Positions 1 through 10,844 are shown, counted from the stretch's first letter. The stretch is DNA of 18,405 nucleotides from Planctomycetia bacterium (GCA_030618975.1 JAUXCH010000018.1:1-18405); one strand, 5' to 3'. Notes: generated by a model from the sequence alone, not told the origin. Translations and numbers: made by a program.

Positions 1-74
1 CACTCAGGTGCCTTGCGCCTTCGTGGCACGGGGGCTATTGCGTACCCCCCCCGGCAACCCCTCACGCCCTGCGA

Positions 75-183
75 CCGCACGAGTGAGGAGCCCCGCAGGG
101 GTGACGAGCGGGCATGACGGCGCCCTTGCGGAGCCAAGGCCCCGAAGGGCCGCCGATCCGCAGGTTCGAGTCCTGCCAGGGGT
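75..183 (+). repeat. Dispersed structured repeat, family A, copy 1
   Basis: This GC-rich segment matches 14272-14394 at about nine positions in ten by eye, and its core also resembles 4495-4570. It folds into successive hairpins: CCCC-GC-GGGG near 91-101, CCTTG/CAAGG around a CGGAG loop near 124-139, and GGCCC-CGAA-GGGCC near 138-151. The 3' end (160-176) is a perfect tRNA-like T-arm, GCAGG-TTCGAGT-CCTGC, but no complete tRNA surrounds it. The stems persist in the other copies although the loops differ. I infer a structured dispersed element (REP-like or a transcribed RNA). Its function is unknown. Confidence 0.6.
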
Positions 184-222
184 ACGGTTCGCGTCACTGG
201 CGGTCCTGGGCGCGCTGGTCAT

Positions 223-280
223 CCTTCGGACGGTCGTCTCCTGGACTCTCACGCTCGAGGTCGAAGGTCGCTGGCCCTGG
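223..280 (+). repeat. Short dispersed repeat D, copy 1
   Basis: These 58 bases match 5935-5992 with only six differences. Both copies lie a short distance upstream of a start codon: about 45 bases here before the kinase, about 64 bases before gshB. Read in one frame, both encode a near-identical peptide (LRTVVSWTLTLE followed by V or I, then EGR). Four of the six differences fall at third codon positions and are silent. The element could be a 5' regulatory module or a remnant of a repeated coding segment. Confidence 0.6.
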
Positions 281-324
281 CAGCCGGCGGCGGGGGAGGA
301 CGCGTAGCACGTGCTGTATCCTCC

Positions 325-3870
<3,546 letters not shown>

Positions 3871-3996
3871 GGCACGCGGTGGGCTCGTCCTCGGATCTGA
3901 CCTCACCCATCCGAGTTCCCGAGCTACGTGTCACGATCTTCTGCACGTTCCGTTTGAGTTCCCGTCACCCCGCCTGGCCAGGCCAGTGACATTCCC

Positions 3997-4112
3997 CTGC
4001 ATCCGTCTGCATCCCGATGCAGAACTGCCGCCCGCGGGGCCGCCCGTCATCGAAGCCCCGAATCCTGCGAAATCACTGCAAGAAGCCGCAATGCGCTGCA
4101 AGGAACTGCAAC
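3997..4112. repeat. Helically phased TGCA-motif array, possible integrase or attachment site
   Basis: Direct heptamers of the CTGCAAN type start at 4065 (CTGCGAA), 4076 (CTGCAAG), 4086 (CCGCAAT), 4096 (CTGCAAG) and 4106 (CTGCAAC), that is every 10-11 bases. A second small group, CTGCATC at 3997 and 4007, is also 10 bases apart and is followed by GATGCAG at 4016. The array ends 16 bases from the 3' end of the minus-strand tRNA-like sequence. Ten-base spacing puts all motifs on one face of the helix, as expected for cooperative protein binding. Arm sites of tyrosine integrases beside tRNA attachment sites look like this, but no integrase gene is present here, so the role is inferred. Confidence 0.4.
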
Positions 4113-4128
4113 GCGCTACGAGGAGAAG

Positions 4129-4212
4129 TGGAGCGCCCGATCGGGCTCGAACCGACGACCCTTCCTTCAGCTTGGGAAGCTGACGCCCTGTCGCCGTACG
4201 AGCGGACTCTCC
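4129..4212 (-). tRNA. Degenerate tRNA-Gly(CCC)-like sequence
   Basis: On the minus strand this reads as a tRNA. The D arm is GCTC/GGGC with a GG-containing loop. The anticodon arm is TCAGC-TTCCCAA-GCTGA, giving anticodon CCC (glycine). The T arm is GTCGG-TTCGAGC-CCGAT, followed by CGGGCGC and TCCA, as in ordinary glycine tRNAs. However, the 5' strand (GGAGAGT) does not pair with CGGGCGC, and the variable region is 10 bases rather than about 5. A shifted helix, GTGGAG with CTCCAC, can form at the ends but leaves three unpaired bases. It is either a decayed tRNA gene, a tRNA split by an insertion event, or a tRNA-like structure. A fully functional tRNA is doubtful. Confidence 0.5.
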
Positions 4213-4226
4213 ACCTCCGTCTCGTG

Positions 4227-4388
4227 CTACGCGGTCCGGGCCGCACCTCCCACAGGGTCGTCGGTGTCTCGCGCCCGCACTTCCGCCACGAGGGCCCGCG
4301 CCGTGGCGATGAGGGGCCCCGGATCGGATGTGGTCTCCGCGGCGCGGAGCAGGTCGTCCGCGAGGTCCAGCGGGTCGCGTTCCCGCAC
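4227..4388 (-). pseudogene. Coding-like fragment of unknown origin
   Basis: On the minus strand the 53 codons before a TAG at 4227 use mainly G or C in the third position and encode a plausible helical segment (for example DLADDLLRAAETTSD). This suggests real or formerly real coding sequence. The best start available is GTG at 4388, without a visible ribosome binding site. The frame stays open further upstream but runs into repeat B, so the 5' part has probably been lost. It reads toward the tRNA-like sequence 14 bases downstream. I do not recognise the family. Confidence 0.25.
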
Positions 4389-4494
4389 CTTTGGGGCACG
4401 GTCAGGGGCACAGTCGTTCGCCGGGGTCTGTGAGATGCCCGACGAATCGACCTCCGTGGGCCGTACCTCTTGGCTTTCTGATCCGGCGACCGCA

Positions 4495-4570
4495 TGAACG
4501 CCGAGGGCGAAGCCCGAAGGTGCGGGCATCAGAGCGCCCTTGCGGAGCAAGGCCCGAAGGGCGGACGTGT
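4495..4570 (+). repeat. Dispersed structured repeat, family A, copy 2 (divergent)
   Basis: The core around 4531-4563 (CGCCCTTGCGGAGCAAGGCC continuing to GAAGGGCG) is shared with 120-150 and 14317-14350. It forms nested hairpins: CGCCCTT with AAGGGCG outside, and CCTTG with CAAGG inside. The upstream hairpin is GGGC-GAA-GCCC instead of CCCC-GC-GGGG: different bases, same fold. A TTCGAA sequence near 4593-4598 recalls the T-arm of the other copies but does not form a proper stem. It borders the cyclase fragment that follows. Confidence 0.5.
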
Positions 4571-4643
4571 AGAGCCAGCGCGGGCTGCATGGATTCGAAC
4601 TCACCGTGCCCGAGGACCCGAGGGTTCTTCCTGGGCGCGGGAG

Positions 4644-4847
4644 ATTGATGAGGTGCGCGCGCGCATCGGCGTGCACTGTGAACCCGTGGTCGCCGGCGTC
4701 GTCGGCGAGGAAGGCCCGCAGTTCGATGTCTGGGGGGATGCCGTGAACACAGCCTCGCACATGGAGAGCACGGGCGAGCCGGAGCGGATCCAAGTCAGCG
4801 CCTCCTCCGCAGCGGCCCTCGATCCGACGCTCTGGAGGCTCACACCG
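4644..4847 (+). pseudogene. Class III adenylate/guanylate cyclase fragment (inactivated)
   Basis: About 65 codons match the C-terminal half of a class III nucleotide cyclase domain. They include RIGVHCEPVVAGVVG, then FDVWGDAVNTASHMES, then a GEPERIQVS tail. The family normally reads HTGPVVAG and NTASRMES. Here the conserved Gly is Glu (HCEPV), and the transition-state Arg after the catalytic Asn is His (codon 4758-4760, CAC). Both can be single transitions. The N-terminal half with the metal-binding aspartate is absent, because the frame runs into repeat B just upstream. The open frame continues into the ATPase fragment at 5028. I therefore regard it as a decayed relic with no cyclase activity. 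Confidence 0.7.
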
Positions 4848-5027
4848 CATCCTCCTCGGGAGGCCCGGGGGCCCCCCTCTCGGAAGCGCCCGAACTGCGG
4901 CTCCGCTCCTGCTCTCTCCGACGCAGGGGGGGACGGTCGACCACGTGAACCGGACCGGGACACCGGCATGGTCAGAACTCGTCCGATTGTCAGCTCTATC
5001 CCCTCGGCCCGTGGAGAACGGCTCGTG

Positions 5028-5762
5028 GTGCGGAACGACATCCCCGCCGTGCCGGACAAGTTCAAGGTGCCCGAGCTCGGGGTGGATCACCTGCCTCGCC
5101 CACGCCTGACACAGCGGCTCGGTGGCGCCGGCGGCACTCCGGTCACCCTCGTCTGCGTGCCCTCCGGCTTCGGAAAGACGGGCTTGGTGAGCCACGGGGC
5201 CCGAGACGCGGACGAACCCGTCGCATGGCTCCGGCTCGACGCGGAGGACGGCGACGTGGGGGACGGCGACGTGGAGGACGGCGACGTGGAGGCCATTGCC
5301 CGAAACCTCGTCTCCTCGGTTCGTACCGTCTCACCGGACGTCGGCGATCGAACGCATGGCCTCCTGAAAAAACGCAGTCCCGTCGAGACCGAGGAGTACG
5401 GCCGCTCTCTCCTCGCCGATCTGAACGGGGTGACAACCCCGTTCGTCCTCGTCCTCGACGACTACGGCTCTCTACCCCCGGGTGACGTCCACGACGTGGT
5501 GGACGAGATCCTACGTCATCGGCCGACGTCGATGCGGCTGATCCTCATCGCCCGCCACGACCCGCCGCTCGCTCTCCAGGAGTTGCTCGTGGCGGGCCGC
5601 GCCTCCGAGATCCGGCAGGCGGCCCTGATGGGGATCCTCCACACGCTGAACCACTACCAACTGCCGTTGCTGTCGGCGGAGTTCCAGTCTCCCGCTGGAG
5701 ACGCCGGTACGCCGCCCGACGCATGGCATCCGGTCCGGGTACCGGAGGCATGGGACAGGTGA
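5028..5762 (+). pseudogene. Truncated MalT/LuxR-family STAND ATPase fragment
   Basis: The segment resembles the N-terminal ATPase of MalT-type large regulators. It has DKFKVPELGVDHLPRPRL near the start (usually TKLxxPxxRxxLVPRPRL), Walker A PSGFGKTG at 5160-5183, VAWLRLD just after, and a Walker B region FVLVLDD at 5442-5462 followed by LILIARHDPPL. It stops at 5762 after about 244 residues. MalT relatives run to roughly 900 residues with TPR repeats and a C-terminal LuxR helix-turn-helix, and none of that is present. It shares one open frame with the cyclase fragment. An acidic insertion made of a 15-base tandem repeat interrupts the region after the LRLDAEDGD motif. GTG at 5028 is a tentative boundary. 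This is most likely a pseudogene or, less likely, a short-lived fusion ORF. Confidence 0.6.
5244..5288 (+). repeat. 15-bp tandem repeat, three copies
   Basis: Three consecutive units of GAGGACGGCGACGTG occur, the middle one starting GGGG. They encode repeated EDGDV/GDGDV inside the MalT-type ATPase fragment. The unit length is a multiple of three, so the frame is kept. This looks like a slippage expansion. Confidence 0.85.
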
Positions 5763-5934
5763 CTCGCAACAGCATTCGAGAGCCCGACTGACGAAGGGAA
5801 CGTTCCAGACGTCGCAGTTCTTCGCCATCGACGGTGGCTGGTGCTTCGAGTGAGGCTTCCATGACCAAGTGATCCTGAGGTTCCTCGAACGATCCGCCGG
5901 GGCGATCAGCCTCGCGGTGCTGAGCGCTCGTGTA

Positions 5935-5992
5935 CCTTCGGACGGTCGTCTCGTGGACGCTGACGCTCGAGATCGAGGGTCGCTCGCCCTGG
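5935..5992 (+). repeat. Short dispersed repeat D, copy 2
   Basis: Second copy of the repeat at 223-280, with 52 of 58 bases identical. It lies about 64 bases upstream of the gshB start and happens to be in frame with gshB, so gshB could be over-extended through it to a GTG at 5930. The bases between the repeat and the gshB ATG look non-conserved. A location just upstream of two unrelated genes suggests either a mobile 5' module or chance insertion. Confidence 0.6.
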
Positions 5993-6055
5993 GATGCCGG
6001 CAGAGGTAGAAAGGCCACTCCTCACAGATCCCACGAAAGCCAACCTGCGAGCCTC

Positions 6056-7102
6056 ATGGACACCGACTCCCTCCCCTCCGCCCAGCCGTCGCCCCTCCTG
6101 CTGGTGGTAATGGACCCCATCCAGGCGATCACGCCCCAGAAGGACAGCTCGTTCGCGATGCTCCTCGAGGCGCAAGCACGCGGATGGCCGATCCGGTACG
6201 CCGAGACGAAGGACCTCTGGATTCGCGACGGGCAAGCCTACGGGCGAGTGACAGGGCTCGAGGTGCAGGACGACCCGAGCGACTGGTTCGAGCTGGGTGA
6301 CACATCGGACGCTCGGTTGGGCGACTTCGACGTCATCCTCATGCGCAAGGACCCGCCCTTCGACATGGAGTACATCTACGCGACGTACATCCTGGAGCGG
6401 GCCGAGACTCACGGGGCCCTCGTCGTAAACCGCCCGCAGAGCCTGCGGGACGCCAACGAGAAGGCGTTCGTCTCCTGGTTCCCGGAGTGCGCGGCTCCGA
6501 ACCTCATCAGTCGCTCCGTGCCGCGCCTGCAGGCGTTCATCCAGGAGCACAGGCGTGCGGTGATCAAGCCCCTCGACCGGATGGCAGGCCGATCCGTGTT
6601 CGTGACGGGCGTGCAGGATCCGAACCGGAACGTGCTTCTGGACACGATGACGGAGTTCGGCACCCGCTTCGTGATGGCGCAACGGTACATCCCCGACATC
6701 CTCGAGTCCGGCGACGCCCGCATCCTGCTGTTCGATGGAGTGCCGGTCCCGACGGCCCTGGTGCGCCATCCTCCGGCCGACGACCACCGCGGCAACATCT
6801 CGGTCGGGGCAACGACGGAGTGCAGGCCGCTCACGACGGAGGAGCAGGGAGTGTGCGACGTCGTGGGCCCGCTGCTTGCGGAGAAGGGCCTGCTCTTCGT
6901 CGGGATCGACGTGATCGGCGGACTCCTGACGGAGATCAACGTCACGAGTCCGACGGGGATCCGGGAGCTCGAGCGTGGTGGGGCGGCCGAAGTCTCTCAG
7001 ACGCTCCTGGACGCGATCGAGTCACGCTTGAATCAGTTTCGGCGCGACCGAATCGGCGCATCGTCCAGTCAATCGTCGAATCAACGGAGAAGGAAGCCAT
7101 GA
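6056..7102 (+). CDS. gshB: Glutathione synthetase
   Basis: This is the ATP-grasp ligase that joins gamma-glutamylcysteine and glycine to make glutathione in the cytoplasm. The 348 residues align along the length of E. coli GshB. Motifs include MDPIQAITPQKDSSFAMLLE (19-38), VILMRKDPPFD (93-103), IYATYILERAE, NRPQSLRDANEK (125-136), and EINVTSPTGIRE (293-304) near the metal-binding end. The glycine loop normally reading KPLDGMGG is KPLDRMAG here (171-178), an uncommon but not clearly disabling change. ATG at 6056 places the conserved MDPI 18 residues in. The frame is open further upstream to 5930 through repeat D, but that part is not conserved. The stop overlaps the next gene's ATG (ATGA), suggesting translational coupling. 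A basic, serine-rich tail extends past the usual end. No gshA is in the window. Confidence 0.96.
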   Translation: MDTDSLPSAQPSPLLLVVMDPIQAITPQKDSSFAMLLEAQARGWPIRYAETKDLWIRDGQAYGRVTGLEVQDDPSDWFELGDTSDARLGDFDVILMRKDPPFDMEYIYATYILERAETHGALVVNRPQSLRDANEKAFVSWFPECAAPNLISRSVPRLQAFIQEHRRAVIKPLDRMAGRSVFVTGVQDPNRNVLLDTMTEFGTRFVMAQRYIPDILESGDARILLFDGVPVPTALVRHPPADDHRGNISVGATTECRPLTTEEQGVCDVVGPLLAEKGLLFVGIDVIGGLLTEINVTSPTGIRELERGGAAEVSQTLLDAIESRLNQFRRDRIGASSSQSSNQRRRKP

Positions 7103-7806
7103 GTCTGGAACCTGATCACCGCCCCCCCCAAGCCGTCCAACCGAAGCCGGTGGACTGAGACAACCTCGACGCCACCTACGAGGCGCCCGGCGCCCGCGAC
7201 GTCGTGCCCGAGATGCCGCCGATCCCGGACGTGACGACCATGGATCCACCCAAGGACAACTGGGCGTGGACTCACCATGACGACGGCTATCACGAGCCGA
7301 AGAAGGAACTGCCGGCTCCGCTCCGCGGTGTCAGGGACGTCGTCACCGAGGAGAATCCACTCGAGGTCGATGTCTTCTACTCGATGCGCAGCCCCCTGCG
7401 GCTGCGGAGTGAGGTCAAGAAGGTGCGTCGCATGCAGTCGGGAGAGGCGGCCCCGGCTCCGACGAAGGACGTGCAACCCCCACTCGCGCACGTAGCGGGC
7501 GGCTGGCAGCCCGGGGTGATCGTCGAGGAGCAGGACGACGGCTGGGCCACCGTCTTCCTCCCCGACGTCCCGTCCGTCGCCACGGGACGCCTCTACCTGG
7601 TCGGCGAAGACCGGCTTCTGCGCCTCGACGTGCCGCCGGGCGCGTACCGCAAGAAGCTGGCCGCGAACGGCCACGGCTCCGCGGACTGGTTGCAGGCGCT
7701 GCCCGAGGCAAGACCCGATGCCGCCGGGACCGCGCTCCGAACGGGCCCTCCTCCCCGATTCGACTCTGGTTCCGAATCCACTATTCTGCGAGACTCCTCA
7801 CCATGA
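7099..7806 (+). pseudogene. Uncharacterised protein gene interrupted by one in-frame TGA (possible DUF502-like C-terminus)
   Basis: The reading frame starts at ATG 7099, overlapping the gshB stop as ATGA, and runs to a TGA that overlaps the next ATG at 7803. It is broken only by TGA at 7156-7158. The 15 codons right after that stop all end in G or C and contain no start codon, so the frame was clearly coding across it. Only from GTG 7204 or ATG 7213 could a shortened product of about 200 residues begin. The remaining sequence has GGWQPGVIVEE, then TVFLPDVPSVATGRLYLV and LLRLDVPP. This faintly recalls the C-terminal half of DUF502 proteins, but no membrane segments are present. TGG to TGA is the simplest explanation: a real nonsense mutation, a sequencing error, or UGA readthrough. 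The function is unknown, and its position between gshB and a dksA-like gene suggests a shared stress role. Confidence 0.6.
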
Positions 7807-8165
7807 GCAACGAACTCACGGCACAGGATCTCGAACACTTCGGTGGCGAGCTCCGGAAGATCCTGCACCGGGCCACCGGCACCACCGACCAGATCGAGGG
7901 GGAGTCCCTCGACCTGGGGGGCGGCGGGCTCGACACGCAGGGCGACGCGGGCGCCGACGCGGAGTTCGAGGAGGTCGACCTCGACTCCCTGGGTGTCGAG
8001 GAGGCAGCCACGGAAGCCGCAGCCGCCGCGCTGAAGCGGATCTCGGACGGCACGTACGGCCGCTGCACCGAGTGCAGCGGGTGGATCCCCCGCGGCCGCC
8101 TCGAGGTGGTGCCCTACGCGCCGCTCTGCGTCTCCTGCCAGGAGGCGGCGGAGGAAGAAGCGTAG
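7803..8165 (+). CDS. DksA/TraR-type C4 zinc finger protein
   Basis: This 120-residue protein has the DksA/TraR zinc finger at its C-terminus: C88-x2-C91-x17-C109-x2-C112, in the context GRCTECSGWIPRGRLEVVPY. The preceding helix (EEAATEAAAAALKRISDGTYG) is the usual lead-in to the finger. DksA family proteins bind the secondary channel of RNA polymerase and, with ppGpp, adjust transcription of stress and ribosomal genes. At 120 residues it is shorter than E. coli DksA (151) and has a glycine/acidic linker (36-63) where the coiled coil tip should be. It may therefore be a family member with a different role, and I give no gene symbol. The start overlaps the upstream stop as ATGA, so it is the third gene of the gshB operon. 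Confidence 0.85.
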   Translation: MSNELTAQDLEHFGGELRKILHRATGTTDQIEGESLDLGGGGLDTQGDAGADAEFEEVDLDSLGVEEAATEAAAAALKRISDGTYGRCTECSGWIPRGRLEVVPYAPLCVSCQEAAEEEA

Positions 8166-8276
8166 CGTCGGCCGCAGACGTGTTCGCGCACTCTCCCTCG
8201 CAGTGGAGCCCTGCGCGCCGGCTGCGTCTCGTGAGGTGGTAGGATTCTCGATCCGGTTCGCTCGTGGATCCCAGCC

Positions 8277-8299
8277 CTGCTGCCCCCGAGGGGCGGCAG
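8277..8299 (+). terminator. Strong GC hairpin, possible terminator of the gshB operon
   Basis: CTGCTGCCCC-CGA-GGGGCGGCAG forms a ten-pair stem with one G-U pair and a three-base loop, 112 bases after the dksA-like stop. No T-run follows, so if it terminates transcription it is not a classical Rho-independent site. It could also be an mRNA-stabilising or processing structure. Confidence 0.35.
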
Positions 8300-8412
8300 G
8301 CCCGAGTACCTTGGTCACCGAGCACCCTGGTCGGACACCCCGTCGCCGTCTCCTGCATCCGGGGCGGCGGATCCGCGCCACCCGGCACCCGCGCCGGAGG
8401 GGGCGCGCCATC

Positions 8413-8442
8413 TTGGTGGGATCGTCCGCGACCCGATAGAAT
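8413..8442 (+). promoter_or_regulatory. Candidate sigma70-type promoter for the formate dehydrogenase operon
   Basis: TTGGTG (8413-8418) and TAGAAT (8437-8442, five of six matches to TATAAT) are separated by 18 bases. The -10 ends 38 bases before the chosen NuoE-like start. It is the best -35/-10 pair in the 315-base gap. High GC around it makes it stand out, but the -35 is weak. Confidence 0.35.
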
Positions 8443-8480
8443 CCTCTCCAGACTGGCAAATGGTGTACCGGAGTTGCGGC

Positions 8481-8954
8481 ATGGCATCCACGGACACGGA
8501 CCTGGCCCCCATCCTGGACACCTTCGAGAGGAGGCCGGAGACGCTCATCTCCTTGCTCCAGGCGGTGCAGGGACGCCTCGGCTACCTGCCGCCGGAGGTG
8601 CTGGGAACGGTCGCGCGGCACGCACGGGTGCCGCGCAGTCGTGTCTACGGCGTCGCTTCCTTCTACTCCCAGTTCCGCTTCAACCCGGTCGGCCGGCACC
8701 GCGTGGCGGTGTGCCGCGGTACGGCTTGCCACGTACGTGGCGCACGCTTGATCCTGGAAGAGCTGGAGCGGAGTCTGGGAATCAAGGAAGGGCAGACCAC
8801 CGAGGACATGGAGTACTCCCTCGAGACGGTGGCCTGCATCGGCTGCTGCGGACTCTCGCCCTGCATCAGCGTGGGCGACGAGGTCTCGGCGAAGCTCACG
8901 GCGAAGAAAGTGCGAAAGCTCTTCAAGAACGCACAGAGAAGCGCACACAAATGA
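8481..8954 (+). CDS. NuoE-like [2Fe-2S] subunit of NAD-linked formate dehydrogenase (gamma subunit)
   Basis: The product has 157 residues of the complex I 24 kDa / HydC / FdsG family, a helical bundle followed by a thioredoxin-like [2Fe-2S] domain. Cluster ligands are C78 and C83 (CRGTAC), and C119 and C123 (CIGCC). The conserved YGVASFYSQF is at 56-65. It relays electrons next to the flavin of the NuoF-like partner. I chose ATG 8481 because CGGAG lies seven bases upstream. ATG 8460 in the same frame has no ribosome binding site and would add seven residues. Its stop overlaps the following start as ATGA, so the two subunits are translationally coupled. The protein is cytoplasmic, with no signal or membrane segment. 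Family assignment is firm; the partner (formate dehydrogenase rather than hydrogenase) is taken from the gene order. Confidence 0.93.
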   Translation: MASTDTDLAPILDTFERRPETLISLLQAVQGRLGYLPPEVLGTVARHARVPRSRVYGVASFYSQFRFNPVGRHRVAVCRGTACHVRGARLILEELERSLGIKEGQTTEDMEYSLETVACIGCCGLSPCISVGDEVSAKLTAKKVRKLFKNAQRSAHK

Positions 8955-10825
8955 CCGCGAACTTCGAACAGATTCAGCATTCGGCGCGAGAGGAGTGGGA
9001 ACGCCTCACCTCCGGCGACACTCCTGTCGTGCTCGTTGGCACCGCGACCTGCGGCCGCTCTGCCGGTGCGCTGGACACCCTGAACACGCTGCGCGAGGAA
9101 ACGGCCGGGCACGGCCTGGCGTGCCGCTTCGTCGAGGTCGGATGCCTCGGTCCCTGCTACGCCGAACCCCTGGTGACCGTTCACAAGCCTGGGGAGGCCA
9201 CGGTGTGCTTCCAGTCGGTGGACAAGAAGGGCGCACGCAAGATCGCGGCCTACCTTGCAGGAGAGGATCTACCCACCGAGCTGGCATTCGCCACGACGGG
9301 GTCCGAGCGGATCCCCGACATCCCGGACCTGATGGACGCGCCCATGATGAAGGGACAGGTCCGGCGGGTTCTCCGGAACTGCGGTGTCATCGATCCGGGC
9401 AACATGAATCACACTCTGGCCCGGGGTGGGTATACCGGCCTGCGGCGGGCGCTCGAGCTCGGCCGGGAGGACCTGCTCGGGGAACTCGAGCAGTCGGGGC
9501 TGCGCGGACGCGGCGGTGCGGGGTTCCCGGTGTGGCGGAAGTGGAAGTTCTGCATCGAGGCCCCCGGCGACACGAAGTACATCATCTGCAATGCGGACGA
9601 GGGCGATCCGGGCGCGTTCATGAATCGCTCGCTGCTCGAGGGCGATCCGCATGCGGTGCTGGAGGGCATGCTCATCGCCGGCCTCACCATCGGTGCCGCC
9701 GAGGGATTCATCTACTGCCGCGCGGAGTACCCCCTGGCGCTGGAACGGCTCGCGGTGGCCATCGGCCAGGCCGAGGAGGCGGGCTTCCTCGGTCCCGACG
9801 CCTTGGGGCCCGGGCGTCCCTTCCGCATCCGCGTGAAGGAGGGTGCGGGCGCGTTCGTCTGCGGTGAAGAGACTGCGCTGATCGCGTCCCTGGAGGGGCG
9901 CCGCGGGATGCCCCGCCCCCGTCCGCCCTTCCCCGCAGTCAGCGGACTCTGGGGGTGCCCCACGGTCATCAACAACGTGGAGACCCTCGCCTCCGTTGGG
10001 CTCATCTTCCAGAACGGCGCCGCCTGGTACACCGAGTACGGAACGGAGAAGAGCAAGGGCACGAAGACCTTCGCCCTGGTCGGGAACGTGCAGCGGCCGG
10101 GATTGATCGAGGTCCCGCTGGGAACCACGCTGAGGCAGATGGTCTTCGACATCGGAGGCGGCGTCTCCGGCAACGGAAGGTTCAAGGCGGTCCAGACCGG
10201 GGGTCCCTCCGGAGGCTGTTTGCCCGCGGACAAGCTCGACATCCCGGTGGACTACGAATCCCTCCAGGAAGCAGGGACGATCATGGGATCCGGCGGGATC
10301 GTCGTGATGGACGAGCGCACCTGCATGGTCGACTTCGCCCGGTACTTCCTGGACTTCGCGGTAGACGAGTCCTGTGGCAAGTGCGGGCCCTGCCGGCTTG
10401 GTACCTGGCAGCTGCTGCGAATCCTGGAAGACATCACCCAGGGCAAGGGCACCGCGGCCGACTTGGATCTGCTCGAAGAGGTGGGCAGGAACGTCGTGCG
10501 GGGTTCCCTCTGCGGACTCGGCACGAGCGCGCCGAACCCGGTGCTCACCACGCTCCGATACTTCCGCGATGAGTACGTTGCGCACGTGGTATCGAGGACC
10601 TGTCCGGCGTTGAGTTGTCGCGATTTCATCGCGTACCAGATCGACGAGGAGGCGTGTAACGGGTGCACGGTCTGTGCGCAGCTGTGCCCGGTGGAGGGCA
10701 TCTCCGGGACACGGAAGACCCCCCACCTGATCAACGAAGCCGTGTGCACCAAGTGCGGCGTGTGCAGCGATTCCTGCACCTTCGACGCCGTGTTGACCGT
10801 GAACGCAGTGGATCTGGAATCGTGA
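8951..10825 (+). CDS. NuoF/HydB-like flavoprotein subunit of formate dehydrogenase (beta subunit)
   Basis: This 624-residue diaphorase subunit carries FMN and the NAD(P) site. In order: an N-terminal thioredoxin-like [2Fe-2S] domain (about 20-105; C34, C65 and C69 visible); the FMN/NAD fold with RGRGGAGFP (185-193) and CNADEGDPGAF (213-223); an SLBB region (about 370-440); the NuoF [4Fe-4S] site C475, C478, C481 and C521; and a C-terminal two-[4Fe-4S] ferredoxin domain (C569, C572, C575, C579 and C599, C602, C605, C609). The extra N- and C-terminal cluster domains match HydB/HndC/Hyl-type subunits rather than plain NuoF. That type occurs in electron-bifurcating hydrogenases and formate dehydrogenases. 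ATG 8951 overlaps the previous stop. The frame is open upstream to 8264, but that part lies across the NuoE-like gene in another frame. FdhA starts 19 bases downstream. Confidence 0.94.
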   Translation: MTANFEQIQHSAREEWERLTSGDTPVVLVGTATCGRSAGALDTLNTLREETAGHGLACRFVEVGCLGPCYAEPLVTVHKPGEATVCFQSVDKKGARKIAAYLAGEDLPTELAFATTGSERIPDIPDLMDAPMMKGQVRRVLRNCGVIDPGNMNHTLARGGYTGLRRALELGREDLLGELEQSGLRGRGGAGFPVWRKWKFCIEAPGDTKYIICNADEGDPGAFMNRSLLEGDPHAVLEGMLIAGLTIGAAEGFIYCRAEYPLALERLAVAIGQAEEAGFLGPDALGPGRPFRIRVKEGAGAFVCGEETALIASLEGRRGMPRPRPPFPAVSGLWGCPTVINNVETLASVGLIFQNGAAWYTEYGTEKSKGTKTFALVGNVQRPGLIEVPLGTTLRQMVFDIGGGVSGNGRFKAVQTGGPSGGCLPADKLDIPVDYESLQEAGTIMGSGGIVVMDERTCMVDFARYFLDFAVDESCGKCGPCRLGTWQLLRILEDITQGKGTAADLDLLEEVGRNVVRGSLCGLGTSAPNPVLTTLRYFRDEYVAHVVSRTCPALSCRDFIAYQIDEEACNGCTVCAQLCPVEGISGTRKTPHLINEAVCTKCGVCSDSCTFDAVLTVNAVDLES

Positions 10826-10844
10826 ACATAAAGGCGAGACGGCT

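Noticed and set aside
57..184. Complete tRNA ending in the T-arm at 160-176
   Set aside because: The bases ACCCCT near 57 could pair with AGGGGT at 178-183, but the span is about 128 bases with no anticodon arm. It is treated as part of repeat family A.
5930..6055. In-frame N-terminal extension of gshB through repeat D
   Set aside because: The added residues are unlike GshB family N-termini and come from a repeat found elsewhere; ATG 6056 fits the family length.
8264..8950. Long upstream extension of the NuoF-like frame
   Set aside because: It crosses the NuoE-like gene in another frame, has no conserved motif, and the ATGA overlap at 8951 gives a clear start.
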